Positions 13,716 through 25,733 of a DNA stretch of 64,000 nucleotides are shown here, piece by piece. This stretch comes from Lineus longissimus (taxonomy: Eukaryota > Nemertea > Pilidiophora > Heteronemertea > Lineidae): contig NC_088320.1 of the NCBI RefSeq assembly GCF_910592395.1, positions 8,558,001 to 8,622,000 on the forward strand, written 5' to 3'. The stretch's first letter is position 1; each line of letters starts with the position of its first letter. A model generated the notes under the pieces. The model worked only from the letters and a program-made list of their open reading frames with translations. It ran no database searches and was not told where the DNA came from. The translations under genes were made by a program, and so were the position numbers.

Positions 13716-14457
13716 TCTATTCTAAAATACCTCAAACTTAAAAAGATAGGCCACGAAAATAACTCGAATATGTGCGAATTTGGCAAATTCCATCCATCGC
13801 CGGCCCGGCCGGAGCGCCGGTAGCGCCATTGTTTACATTATGTTACGGCAACGTTACAGAAAATGAGACATGTACATTTTGTACAGCGCGCATAGGAAGT
13901 CCGCATCGGCTCGCTCAAGTGATGCTAAAATCCGCGCAGATGGGCTATTTGGAGCGTTTTTCTCGGCAAATATGTGTAGTGCTCATTAAAAAACTTAGGG
14001 TGGTTGATGCTTCCTTGACTGATTTGTGTTTGAAGCAGTGTTTTGAGAGCCTCAAACTTCTGAAGTGAGCTGAAATTCCATTGACGTGACGTGTGCATGG
14101 TTCCACATTTTAGTGCAACACGAGGGAACCTTGGTAGAGCATCTTGGTTGCGTGTCCAAAACACTCCGCTCTCAGAACGAGGCTTATGCATTTTCCATTT
14201 AAAAGTTGACTTTACGGTACCAAGGTATTTTAGAATACATGTCTCTGCCCTGATATCTAATAATGATTTTGCCAATGTTACGAGGCAGTTTTGGACATGG
14301 ATTGTGAATTTCAGGCAGGCCTGTGGTTACATCTCGTTATTGCAGTTCAACGATTTTTCAATGATCCAGTTTTGTGACGTTGCGGTCCTGCCGGAAGCCA
14401 TTTTTGTATGAAAAACTAACAGATTTTTTTCAAAATGTGCCATGTTTTTTTTTTCAG

Positions 14458-14634
14458 TGGTTGCCACATATTTTTGAAAACAAGTTGACCTATACATTAG
14501 AAATGTTGCAGTATATTTTCAAATTTCTTGATACATATTTTAAAATCTTGACATAAGTTTTTGAATGTTGGCATGTTTTTTAAAGGGTTGCAATATATTT
14601 CAAAACGTTGCAACATATTTTCGAGTCTTGCATT
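14458..14634 (+). repeat. Degenerate 20 bp minisatellite
   Basis: Six or more units of exactly 20 bases begin TTG: TTGATACATATTTTAAAATC, TTGACATAAGTTTTTGAATG, TTGGCATGTTTTTTAAAGGG, TTGCAATATATTTCAAAACG, TTGCAACATATTTTCGAGTC. Looser units lie upstream. Period and phase are held although units differ at a third of positions, so the array is old. Confidence 0.75.
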
Positions 14635-14997
14635 TATTCCACTTTGGTGTGACATCGATCGACAGCCATGCAACTGACAGTACATGTAGGTCACAGAGGC
14701 CGGTGTTTTATGATATACATTTGTCTTTTTGTCACCACATATTAGGCCTGAACAAAATTTCAATCGTAGATAGAAAAGGCGGCAAAGACATGTGTAATTT
14801 TATGCTGTGTTGGAGAAAATCAATTTAAGCCGATATACGGATGGCCTCAAAAAAGTCACTAAATTAAAGATTTGATAACTTTGTAAAAAAGTGATATCAT
14901 GTATATATTCTGCAAAAATTAGCTATTTCTTGACTTTGGCTTACACTTTGCTCATACAAGTAGAATAGACGTAAGGGGTTATCGAACAAAGGTCTTA

Positions 14998-15284
14998 GGC
15001 ACCTTCCCCATAGAGCTAAGGCACCTATTCCATAGAGCTATACCCTATACTACACTATACGCGAACAATAGTTTCATGGTCATGCACCCTTTGTGAAGCC
15101 ATTGTTCGCGTATAGTGTAGTATACCGTATACCTCTATGGAATAGGTGCCTAGGGCACCTTCCCCATAGAGGTATACGGTATACTACACTATACGCGAAC
15201 AATGGCTTCACAAAGGGTGCATGACCATGAAACTATTGTTCGCGTATAGTATAGTATAGGGTATAGTTCTATGGGGAAGGTGCC
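14998..15284. repeat. Nested double palindrome
   Basis: Unit A (15020-15150, 131 bases) starts GGCACCTATTCCATAGAG and ends with its near complement GGAATAGGTGCC. It is a hairpin whose arms include ACTACACTATACGCGAACAA. Unit B (15154-15284, also 131 bases) is the reverse complement of A with a few changes, and is likewise a hairpin (GGCACCTTCCCC...GGGGAAGGTGCC). A fragment of the same terminus sits at 14998-15019. The whole behaves as two identical foldbacks inserted head to head, three bases apart. Confidence 0.85.
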
Positions 15285-17871
15285 TTAGTGTCATCATCTA
15301 GGTATATGACATTATCAAAAAGTCGGGATTCCTAGCATTTAATCAATAATTGTCTTGCATCATGTGAACACCATCAACTTCACACCCTGGTGCCGAAGCT
15401 TTTCTGTCAACATCACTATTGTCAAGTTATGCCAAGATTCTTCAAAAACATTGGTTGGCGATGGTTCTCACCGGCTTCAGACCGCACACATTAGGGCACG
15501 ATATCATTTAAAAGCTCAGGATCCCAGCCTTTTCGATAACATCATATAGTGGAAGGAATGATACCGAGATGTTTGTCAAATTAACCCCTGACGTCTCGGA
15601 TACATGCGTATGATCAATGAGGAACCGGCGTTAAGATAAATGCCAGTGGCGGCGCCACAATCGATCGTACCTTCTCACGCCATGACGTCATTTTCTGGTA
15701 TGTTGAGGTCGCATGAGGTCAATCATGGGAAACCATTGCGTACATTTTTGCACAGGATTTCAACAACAGAAAACGTGCCCAATAACTGGCATCGCGCTTA
15801 TTTTCCACAAAATTATCTTAAGAAACTGATAGCTCAATAGATTTAAAACAGGAAGATGCAAACGTCGCCGAAATCGGTCGAAAATAAGCGATCGTTTTCG
15901 GGCTCAGAAATAACATGATAATGCATTGGAAATGGAGAGTTTTGGTATGATCGATTGCAGCGCCACGCGGCGGATAAATCGCGCCGGTTCCTCATTCGAA
16001 CGGCGACATTTCTGACATTCTATTTCAAAACTAAGTCCCACACCTAACGATCCGTCGTAATAAAAGACCAAAGCATTATTCTGCAGTGATAGAGAAAAGA
16101 GACGTTCCCGAGTGGGTGCTTCGGCGACACTTAAACGTTCAATATTCCAATATAAAACCTATAAATCTTCAAAAGCAAGGATAACATCGATCTTCTGATT
16201 TACCTACGATAACCGTTGTTGATCTACTAGTATTTATATCATATACCATAAGTGACTGATCTGGTAGACATGCAATGAAAAACATCAACATTTGTCACAA
16301 AACGTACTTGCAAACATCTCCAGAATCATGGCAAGTGTCCTCAATGAATGTTTTTGCTTTAGAATGAATTCTCCGCCAGTTAAAGTCTCATTAAAACAAA
16401 TATTTTTAACACAAAAAATGGGCTAGAAAGTTTGAAAGCATTACCGCACGAGCTGAGTGACATCTGGAGAAAGCCCCTTCACAACCTCACGTCATATTCA
16501 TTGCTCTGTTTTGTTGCGGCATTACGTTGGAATTCCCCGACTGTTGGCTTTCGACATCGGCGTGAAGTCCACTCTCCCAGTCTTCGGTCCAATGTCAAAT
16601 TTTATACACGCCCGTTGACATTCTCATAGTCCCTCTTCACAGTTTGATCATCCACAGCACGCTGCTTGTAACATGGATTGAATAGCTTTCTTGTTATGTT
16701 TCGATAAAAAAAATATTCTAAGGATGTCGTGATAGTTTTTTCATAACACTGTGAAGTGTATTTGTGTCAAACAGGTGCTCAATATAAATTTTAACAATGA
16801 ATGGCCAGTCCCGATCACGGGCGCTCAGTATTGCTGTAATCCGTGGCCCATGATCAGGTGACAGCATGCGCACGACTGATCACGCACGAAGAGGCGCCAT
16901 TTCGCCACACGTCAAACAGGATTTGTGCATTTATACAAGTTTCTCGCATTAATCTATTATCTCAGGCATGTCACCTTCTGCAGCGTCGCTCAGGCAAAGA
17001 AAACCCTATTTTTGTTTTGTCTTTAGTTTTATAGATGTATCGTATTCTGGCAAAAAATTTGACGAAAAAAAACTGTTTCTCACTGAAATGATCCCTTGTC
17101 CTCCATTTTGAAAAAGTAGAACGCGCAATGGTATTGCGCGCATGCATATCAAACCTTAGATATCTCCCATTATGACTACAGTTGGTCGTCGATTGTTCCC
17201 ATTGTTGAAAGGTGACTGTGGCAGAGTCGGTAAATAGTCGAGTGAGATTTGGCAACGATGGTTACCATTGAAGTCGCTTGGAGAATGCGCGAAGTCGTGA
17301 CGTCTTTACCTCAAAACGTACGACTTCCTTGACGCATTTACGTCATTAGAGATTTTTGGCCAAAAATGACAAATATTTCCATTTTATTAATCAACATTTT
17401 GGTATTCTATGTCTGTATATGATAATATGCGGTCTCGAGGATTCTGAGGCCGGAGAAAACCAACTCGAGCGAACTGGTGACTCGGATCAGGCACTCGGGC
17501 AGTATTCTTAGTAGGCTGGTCCCTGGTAACCCAAAAATATCCCTTTGCATTCATACGCATATGCATTTAAATCTTTACCAAGAAATAGGCATATACCAGT
17601 TAGTCCATGTAAAATAACATGAGACAGGTAAAGGGTTTGTTTGATAAGAAAACTGCACGAGTGGCTGATCAGAGCATCGAGATTGCATCAGATGCTTTTC
17701 AACGGCCTGATCCTGATAGGTCGAGACCGCATGCAGGCCGAGTGCTTTCACGCCGGAGAAAATCATCTCGGGTGATCTGGATGACGAAGATCTGACGAGT
17801 GCAGTTGTTTTTATTTATCATATACCAACCTCATCCCCAGAAATATCAATAAAACTGCAATCTATCAATGA
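15285..17871. other. Gene-free stretch
   Basis: No recognisable coding, RNA or terminal-repeat signal. ORFs are under 95 codons and lack similarity that I know. GC-rich words (GGCGGCGCCAC at 15650, CCACGCGGCGG at 15963) are isolated. Confidence 0.5.
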
Positions 17872-19165
17872 TAAGCGCGCAGCAGAAAAGCTTTTCTGCG
17901 AAGCGCTACTATGGTTAACGTGCATACGACGTATCCAATGTAAACAATGTTTCTCAAGTCCATGGATTCGTTTCAAATGGCTTAAATTTGACTTAAAATG
18001 GCCGCCAGAAGAGATAAACGCGCGAATGAAGCAACTCGACTATTCTGAGCTCCGAGAGAGAACCACACGATTATTCTCACTGTTTTTTAATCAAACTTCA
18101 ATTTCTGGGGGTTTACCCCCCGACATATGTGTTTCGATTTTTGAGACTTTAGTAATAATATCCAAAAGATACTTAAAATGGATATAATCCCGAAATAATG
18201 AAGCAAAAGACGGGCAGGCGTTTCGAAAAAAAATTTATTTTGAGATTTCAATAAACCTTTTGAACGAATTCCACATGGGCCGTGGTGGGATCCGAAGACA
18301 CCTTAAGGAGAAATGCATGTTTTTAAGGGGTACCATTGGTTTTGCAGATCTTCTGGTTTTTTCTAAAGAATAATCAATATTCGCTAGCAGGCTTTTCATG
18401 CTCCCAGGTATGAAGAGGATTCTATGTTCCTCTGGTTCTTTGTTCATCAGTCTGGTGTTCCTCAAGAGTCAAGTGTCTTCCAGTCTCTTGGCCTGCAAAA
18501 ACCCTTGCCAACCAATTTTTTATGCATTAACCATTCGGCAACATGTTGGTGGGGGAAAAACCTGATCCCTGACCCCTTGAATTGGTTGCTCAGGTACGAC
18601 CACAAGCAATTGTCTCAAGGAAGCCACCAGTAGGACCTCTTGGCAGTCTTGCCATTATCATGCCAGTGAAAAGGAAGGATAATGATGGTTGAGGGTTGGA
18701 GTTAGTGTACCATCAAAGGAGTACCTCTTCCTCGCTCTGGGTTAAACGTGTCAAAGGACTGCACCATCATGAAGGTTTGGGGGTTCCACTCGAGCGCACC
18801 GGGGTAAGCAGCTCGGAAGGACTTATTTAGAGGCCAATAGGGGGTTTGAGGGGCCTTCCCCCAATGCACTGGCTAAAACATGTCAGAAGGACGGGGGTGG
18901 GGGGGGGGGGCTCTCCATGACGACAGTTGCGCGAGTTCAATAGAGCTTGCACTTTACATTAAATCTGCCAGAGTGCCAGAGTACGATAGTCCGGACATAG
19001 TCCATTTCTTTGCCGGTTATTATGATGATGGAGTTGAGTTACTGCTAAAGAGATACACGGAGAAAACTGTCTATCAAAACAAAAAATTGGCGGAAGGAAC
19101 TATAGCAGGTTCCCAACCAGGGGGTTTGGGGGGTTTCCCCCCAACCTAAAGGCGCTGCGCGCTTA
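17872..19165 (+). mobile_element. Family F TIR element, copy 1
   Basis: The left end TAAGCGCGCAGCAGAAAAGC and right end GCTGCGCGCTTA are inverted repeats, with TA on both sides. The interior has G/C-run palindromic patches (GGGGGTTTACCCCCC near 18108 and GGGGGTTTGGGGGGTTTCCCC near 19121). Segments are shared with 49597-50849, with reverse fragments at 52120-52875 and 54895-55230. No transposase is visible, so it is non-autonomous. An ORF at 18880-19149 ends in a stretch (ELLLKRYTEKTVYQNKKLAE) that is also in the second copy; I do not recognise it. Confidence 0.7.
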
Positions 19166-19626
19166 CTAGGGCACTGCACTGATAATATTAATTGGCATGG
19201 GTTAGATTACCCAGTCGCCGACTGCCCAGTCACCTCCTATTCTGCACATTCTACATGTACATAAAGAGTTCCCATCAACAAATTGCGCTAAAAAGGAAAA
19301 ATTCAACATCTGACTGAATTTTCACGTTTTTTCGATTTGGCTCCGATTTGACCCGAGTTCAGGCGTCGATCCTTTCCACGTGGAATGATGCACTAGTAAG
19401 GTGTTTCCAGGAACCATGGGTCTACCCTTTGACGTCTAGGTGCTGATATCGATATTTCCGACGTCACGCTGATGGCGCTTGATTGCCCCTCTACTGTGAC
19501 GATAATGGCGTGGCGGGGTTACATGAACTCGGAACTCGGCGTGCACACACGTGGCGGGAAAGGTCTTTCGCGCCAGGATTTGTGCGTATAGAAATACCGA
19601 ATAAAGCGTTTTTCTACCATCTATAA

Positions 19627-20371
19627 AGGCCTGTGTACACTAGCAACATTTTTACAACATTTTCCCAACATTCCTTGTTGCAACGCCGTGTTGGAAAAAT
19701 GTTGCCAAGTGTGTACAGAGAAAATAATGTTGTAAAAATGTTGGAGAATTGTTGGAAATTTGTTGCAAAAAGAATTGTCTGGTCAATTTGTTGTTGCAAG
19801 TTTTTGGTCGTGTTGTAAAAATGTTGCTAAGTGTGCACAGAGCAAAACCAGTTTTCCAACATTCTTACAACATCTAATTGATCATGTGATCTACCTGAAG
19901 TCATGTGACCAGCCCTAGATGGACAAAATGGCAGCCTTTGCAATAACGGGTGAAACCTTAGCAAGGAGTTCCTCAAATGCCCCCTCATCCATTCTCAGGA
20001 AGTTCTTAAAGGAGGGCTTATCACTCATCCTCAACTCCCTCAGCAGGCAATGGTATGCTCCATGCTGCTGCCTCATTTCGATCCACGGCCTGGTCCACAG
20101 TCTCTTGACTTCCTTTTTCCTCCGCCTTTGCCGTCTTGACAAGACAATTGCCAAAAATGTGGCAGAAGCAGCCAAAACACATGTGCTCTCCTTGAATTCA
20201 TCCATGATTTTCCCACCCAAAAAAAATCCCGCTCTGTTTTTACAACAATCTTCCAACATATTCCCAACAAATTTCCAACACTCTTAAAATAGTGTACACA
20301 GGGCATGTTGTAAAAATGTTGTAAAAATGTTGGAGAAATGTTGGAGAAATGTTGCCAATGTACACCCTGCT
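19627..20371 (-). mobile_element. PIF/Harbinger element with TAA target duplication
   Basis: The left terminus is AGGCCTGTGTACACTAGCAA and the right terminus (reverse complement) is AGCAGGGTGTACATTGGCAA. Both are followed inward by CATTTT and runs of TTTTACAACATTT/AAATGTTGTAAAA. The exact flanks are TAA at 19624-19626 and TAA at 20372-20374, the 3 bp TWA duplication used by PIF/Harbinger elements. It carries only the first part of a transposase gene on the minus strand, so it is a deletion derivative mobilised in trans. It sits inside a family L repeat. Confidence 0.85.
19915..20259 (-). pseudogene. Harbinger transposase N-terminal fragment
   Basis: A 114-codon minus-strand ORF contains a basic run (RRQRRRKKEVKRLW, about residues 41-54), then RPWI, GAYHCLLREL (residues 67-76), FKNFLRM (84-90) and FEELLAKVSP (95-104). 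This order (Arg/Lys block, Trp-Val/Trp-Arg-Pro-Trp, H-L-REL, F-FLRM, F-ELL) matches the N-terminal region of HARBI1-like transposases. The catalytic DDE core is missing and the frame closes at AILSI just before the terminal-repeat zone. It belongs to a lineage different from the copies at 7 kb and 30 kb. No activity expected. Confidence 0.75.
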
Positions 20372-20490
20372 TAAAGCTGAAACAAAATTCGAAAAGCATC
20401 AAAGACGTTCAGAAAATAATTTACTGGTAATAAAACCAGAAGAAAAACAAACATAATGTAATCAAAAGCCGCCCAATCACCATTTGAAAG

Positions 20491-21945
20491 GCGATATTTT
20501 GTGTTTTTTGTCTCTCATCACGTGAAGACATCAAGTAAGACGTAACTTTTTGAGTCGGCGACGACGATCAGGCGCTATCCCGTTCCGAGAACCAATACAC
20601 CGAGAATTAGTCCAGTCAATATACAATATACAGGACCCACCACTCATTGAAGCGGAAACGAAACCTGTTGGAATGTGTCCAGGTTGCTACCCTTGATTAT
20701 ATATCAAAAGTCTTCCAAAATCTTTGGAGTGGAACATGGTGAATTGTGTGTGTGAATGTTGGTCAGTTTTAACTAATTTTCCATTAAATTCTCTAGTATT
20801 CAAATAGACATAACTTAGTCAATTTTCAAGATGATTAGCAGAAGTAGCACATTTTCCTAAAAAAAAATCGAATTTGCGGCCCTCGTGGTCTTCCGAAGTC
20901 GAACGTAAATCTTGTTTATATTTAAATGAGAGGTTTGAACCTTCATCATTTTAATGTGTTTAATGCTTAAACAAGAAAGTTTGGTTCTTTGTTTTTTTGA
21001 GGAGAAATAATCTGAAAATCGATTCTACCTCTTTGGTGGTGATGATAATGTGAAACGAGGGAAGAACTCATCACACCCTGCCCACTAAATCCACTACAGC
21101 ATAAACTCCCTCAAGTTGCGATCTTCCTCGTGATCTTTTTCTTCGACTTCTCCACCTTGATGAACATTACATTACGCCCCTCTGGCGAAATTCTGAACAA
21201 AGATAACGTCATCCTATTAGGAGCACAATTAACAAGTATTACCGGGAAAGGTACATGGTTCTTTGATCTTTGTCGCGGTTGATGTGTCAACACACGCACC
21301 ATGTGCCCAACAGGATACTGCATGGTGAGAAACCGTTGGCTGGCAGTGCGGTTCTGACGTCATGAAAGGGGAATATGCGTTGGTTGAGATGTGAATAATA
21401 AATATCAGGCGGTACAACAAAAACGAATGATCGACCTTTTGCAACAAACACGAATCGAGAATATCAAGGACCAAAATATCATGAAGTGCTACACCAACGG
21501 AATCATAATTTCACGTAAACTCTCTTGGCGGAAAATAAAATGACACCACTAGATTTATCTGGGAAAAAAATGGATATTTCTATGTCATAAATAGGACACG
21601 AGGGGTTCCCGGCTTTTGTTCTTTTTTTGTAAATGGTTATCGGCTATGGAGTCTTAGGAGATTACGTTGGGCCATGGTTAGTAATATAGGCTATATAATC
21701 CACACAAAAATAACTCGGATCATGAACGCAACCGAAATGATGACTTTCAGTATGTTACTCATAAAATACTCATATGTCACGGCGCATCAAGATGATGTAC
21801 TTTTTTACAGGTGGTTAAAATGAAGTGCTTCGTCATTAATCATTCCATTTGAATGTGCAAAGAAGACAAATTCATGCACAACGCTTGGATGATAAAATGT
21901 CCTGAGCTGTATCCTCGGAGCTTTTTTCTGGAGTGGTTGCTGAAA
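20491..21945. other. Gene-free stretch
   Basis: Overlapping minus-strand ORFs at 21111-21474 (70 and 81 codons) are not convincing: no acceptor or donor fits and I know no match. The remainder is AT-rich. Confidence 0.45.
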
Positions 21946-21949
21946 CAGC

Positions 21950-22125
21950 GAGTGGTGAGATATCAAGAAGTTTCAGCAGGGTTACATTTCACGCGCGTAT
22001 GACGTATCCGTATCGGTTTTACGCATGACCGCGACACAAATTATGTTACATCATACATAAAATCGATACGGATAAGTCATACGCGTACGAGAGAGATTTT
22101 TTCTTTGCTGAAACTCGCTATTATG
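21950..22125. repeat. Imperfect inverted repeat
   Basis: CGCGTATGACGTATCCGTATCG (starting about 21993) pairs with the complement ending near 22092, with one or two mismatches over 28 bases. Outward, GTTTCAGCA (about 21970) pairs with TGCTGAAAC (about 22107). Probably a small foldback element with a ~40 base loop. No target duplication identified. Confidence 0.6.
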
Positions 22126-22129
22126 TAAA

Positions 22130-24002
22130 GATTCATTTGACGGAGATTTGTAAGCATATGGTGAGCAAATGTGTTAATATTTGCGGGGAGCAGTTCAGCC
22201 TTTTAAGGGAAAATTTTACTGACAATACTCAGACAAACAATTGGAATATGTAGGTACAATTTGCCCCTTTTAGGAGAAACAGTAGTACCTCCCTTGGCGG
22301 ATACCTCTCTCTATTAAGGAAAACTTCTCTGTTAGGACACTCGTTCTGGTCCCACATCGGTTGTTTCCATTTAATTTGAACTTGGTTGTCTTTTAATAGA
22401 GAGGTTATACTGTGTGTTTAAGACCTTTCGTGCACATTGTCAAGTTGAAGTAGGGTGGGATTTTAAATTAGGCGACTTCTGATATCCACTCTCCTTTCAA
22501 TACCAAATGCTTCTCTTTCTGTTTCTAGATTCGAAATATTTCAGGTGAAATCTCATACTTATCATCGCCATCGAAACCGCCACGAAATATCCGTTTTTAT
22601 CGGATACATTGTAACTCAACTTTCAGACCAAATTGGAGTAAAGCACACTGAAATGCATCGTTGATGCCTCACAAAGTTTACGGTCGTGAAAAACATAAAA
22701 TAGCCTCCAAGCTAAAATTATCCAGATATCTTTATCATACTACTTAGTCGTAAATGTGGACAATTCTTTTTTTATCTGTACGTTATCTACTAGTATAAGA
22801 TTTACAATTTAAAACACACGTCATTTTTTCTGGATGTTTACCCTAAGACCGTTCACTGCTCAGCATGATGAAGCATATTACTGTGGCGCTATACAATGCT
22901 TTATGGCGCCGATGTGATACATTCATAACCCGATCGGTCAGTGCGTGTTGAATATCACACTTTGAGCATGATATTCATCGTTTTGTATTCCTTTTAGCAT
23001 CACTATACTATCGATGTGAGATTAGGGTTTCCGTGTTTGAATGGTGGGCCCTGGCATGAGCTCGGGGGCTCATATCCGCACCAGGCTTGTCTATTTCCCC
23101 GCAGCGGATGGAGTCCTTTGTCCGGGTGTGCTGAAGCCCGCGACACTCATCAAAACAAATAAATGAGCATAGATGAAATAGAAACGCCTGTTCTTTGTAA
23201 ACATACATGTGTACTGTCTATAAATACAAAGTATTACTTTCTGTGTTTCCAAGTAGCTTGTAGAGAATGTTACTGTAATGGATGCGAGTAGAGACGCCAA
23301 GAGATTATTGGACTAACAGGAACATGTTTGACGTCGGCAACTGTAAAATTCTCTTCAAATGGCTCTTTTTTCGATCACCTCAATAGTTTGTAACTGTTCG
23401 AATTCTATTTTCACTCATTTTTGTACTGATATGGATGTGTGCGCTTCAGTTCTGGCGCTAATAGACATCGACGATGATTCATGTTTTGCAATGGCGCAGG
23501 GGAAACAGGTAGACGAAAAGTACTTAATAATGTGTGGAGTTAAAGCTGGTTTTTTGTATTGGCTATCCAACAAGGAGAACGAATTTCTGCCTACGAACCT
23601 GTGCGCATTAAACGGATTCTAAAAATACACTAACGATTGTATTAGTTGGACCGTTGTCAAAACAGGCGACGAGGGTGGACAACGTGCGATCGGCGTTGAA
23701 CTCTGCCCTCTTTAAGTTTTCATATCAGCGCTGTGATTGGGGCACGCGCTGAGGGCGTGCCGAGAAAACAGGAACATCGATGGAATTGTGGATCTTGTTA
23801 GTGGTGACGCAAACGCATGAGAGTTATAGGATGCCGTAAAACGGCCAAACATTGAATTCCGTCAACCAAAATTGGCGTTATTTACAACTGGGGGAATTTT
23901 TAACCAATATATAGCAAACGTGTTTGGTGTTCGTATGTCAAATAAGCAAGGACATTTAATGATTATGAACATAGTTTTCAAACAAAACGCTTTTTCTTGC
24001 AG
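22130..24002. other. Gene-free stretch
   Basis: At 23080-23170 a phrase (GTCCGGGTGTGCTGAAGCCC followed by ACAAATAAATGAG) has the look of a retroposon 3' tail, but I cannot assign it. An 87-codon ORF at 23359-23622 is unassigned. Confidence 0.4.
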
Positions 24003-24118
24003 AACTGAGGAAGGAGACCTGGCCAGAGGGAGCACGAATCCATGACCAGTTATATGGAGATCTCCAGCAGCTACGCAGGACCACCGACTTTATGATAAAA
24101 TCCGGACTGACTGTCTAA
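24003..24118 (+). CDS. Possible terminal coding exon, unknown protein
   Basis: A good acceptor (pyrimidine-rich CGCTTTTTCTTGCAG, ending at 24002) is followed by an open frame in phase 2. It begins LRKETWPEGARIHDQLYGDL, continues with a QQLRRTTDFM segment and ends at TAA 24116-24118. Composition is protein-like (amphipathic, charged, no low complexity). It could equally be the end of an unrecognised mobile-element ORF. I see no AATAAA within 60 bases after it and no partner exons upstream. No function can be given. Confidence 0.3.
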
Positions 24119-25733
24119 AACGTGGTGAACGAAAGAAGAAGAAACAAAACGCTCTCTGATTACGAGTAAAATAATGAAATATGCGATTATTCTATGACTA
24201 ATGCTGTTGTGAATAATGATGTTATCATTTTGAACGTCTATATCCAGCAAATAGGACTTTTATCTATGTCACCAAGTCGGAAGTTGTCATTTTATTGTCA
24301 TTTTGTACAAGGCCAATAGCTTTTTCATATGTCATGTAAACCATAGATCATACAAGCCTATCGGCCTCAGGTTCACAATTGGATTGGTTAGACCACAGGC
24401 CACTGAAACTTAGGTACTGTTTTATTGCTTGATATATTTTTGGCACATCGCCATTGCCAATTGCCATTCGCCAGGTATTGAATTAGGCCATGAAAAAGCT
24501 CGAGGTCATATTAATGAAATGAAATGAAATTTATAGGCCAAAACACAATCTTTGCATATAAGGCACGAAACACAAATACAAATGTACATTACTATCAGAA
24601 TATTATAACATACAAGATGGTGGATGAACCAGAAAATGTTAACAGCGAGATTTTAACATGAAAATTGTCAACAAAAACACATTTAAGGACTTGATCTTCT
24701 CTTGCAAAAGATTCGATACATAATTTAATGGGTATTGCGACGGTATAGTTTTCGTTAAAAATAGAAGCGATCTTACGACCAAAACGCTACCGTAGTCGTT
24801 TCAATATTCAGCTTTCATCCCTTCGATTCAAATTCTACCGCCTTGAAAACTTAGAAGGCGGTCCGCACTTACACGAAAATCAATGACGCAATACTCCATG
24901 AGAACACGTCGAAATTACCCCCAAAAATAAGAAATAAATTACAATAAACATATAAAACGTGCACACATTTTTGGCAAAAAACGCCAGGTTTCTCAATTAC
25001 GTTCTATTTTACAGTTCGGCATTCTCAAAGGGAAAAGTTCTAATTCATGAAGTGAATAATTATACTCTCAACAATGTTGACATATTTTCGTCAACATTGA
25101 AACTAACTGTTCAACAGTCAACGTCCAACGACAATCCCACTCGACAAGTAGTAATATTGATTCATATCAAATGCCATAAAAACCTTTTATTTGATTTTAA
25201 AAGCAGTTATCGAGTAAACGGACACCACCCAAAATATCCACGAAATAAACGGACAAATGACCACAAAAAATACCTTTTCTCAAAAAACTAGCGATTTATA
25301 CCAAATAAATTAGACGGGAGTCAAAACTAGATACAAATTTAACTAGGCTATGCAAAATAATAAGACCTGTAGTGATAGATTTCAAGGAGAAAATTGACGA
25401 AGAAAAAAAAGAGCGGCAAAAATATGCATCACATTGTGAACCAAAATTGACCAGCAAACCGTCTTTGCTGAACTGGTAGGCAGGTGCGGCCAACGTATTT
25501 AAAACATTTCACCCCAAGCGATGAAAGCAGTAAATAATAAGGTGCTCGTAATGGTCTATATTCCCTAGGTAGCCGGCCGAGTTATATCCCATGAAGTATC
25601 CTATAGTCATTTTCTGCTTTGTTCAATTTCAACGGAACTAGGACTTCGAGTGCCGTGCACACAACAGCACGCAGGTAGCCAGTAACACATGCCAATTCCT
25701 ATGTCAGCCTAACCTGAAATGGCTATAAGTGCT
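24119..25733. other. Gene-free stretch
   Basis: AT-rich. A 110-codon ORF at 24959-25291 is Asn/Lys/His-rich and unlike any family I know. A short TGAAA tandem lies at 24518-24535. Confidence 0.45.

Larger units (their letters stand above)
19190..20490 (+). repeat. Family L repeat split by a Harbinger insertion
   Basis: The left part (19190-19626) carries the family L words CCCAGTCACCTCCTATTCT, TTTGACCCGAGTT, CACTAGTAAGG, CCGACGTCACGCTGATGGCG and GGTCTTTCGCGCCAGGA. The right part (20372-20490) resumes AAGCTGAAACAAAATTCG and AAAAGCCGCCCA. Undisturbed copies near 44635-44660 and 48140-48165 read straight across this point, so they act as empty sites. The 745 bases between are the element at 19627-20371. 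Confidence 0.8.
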
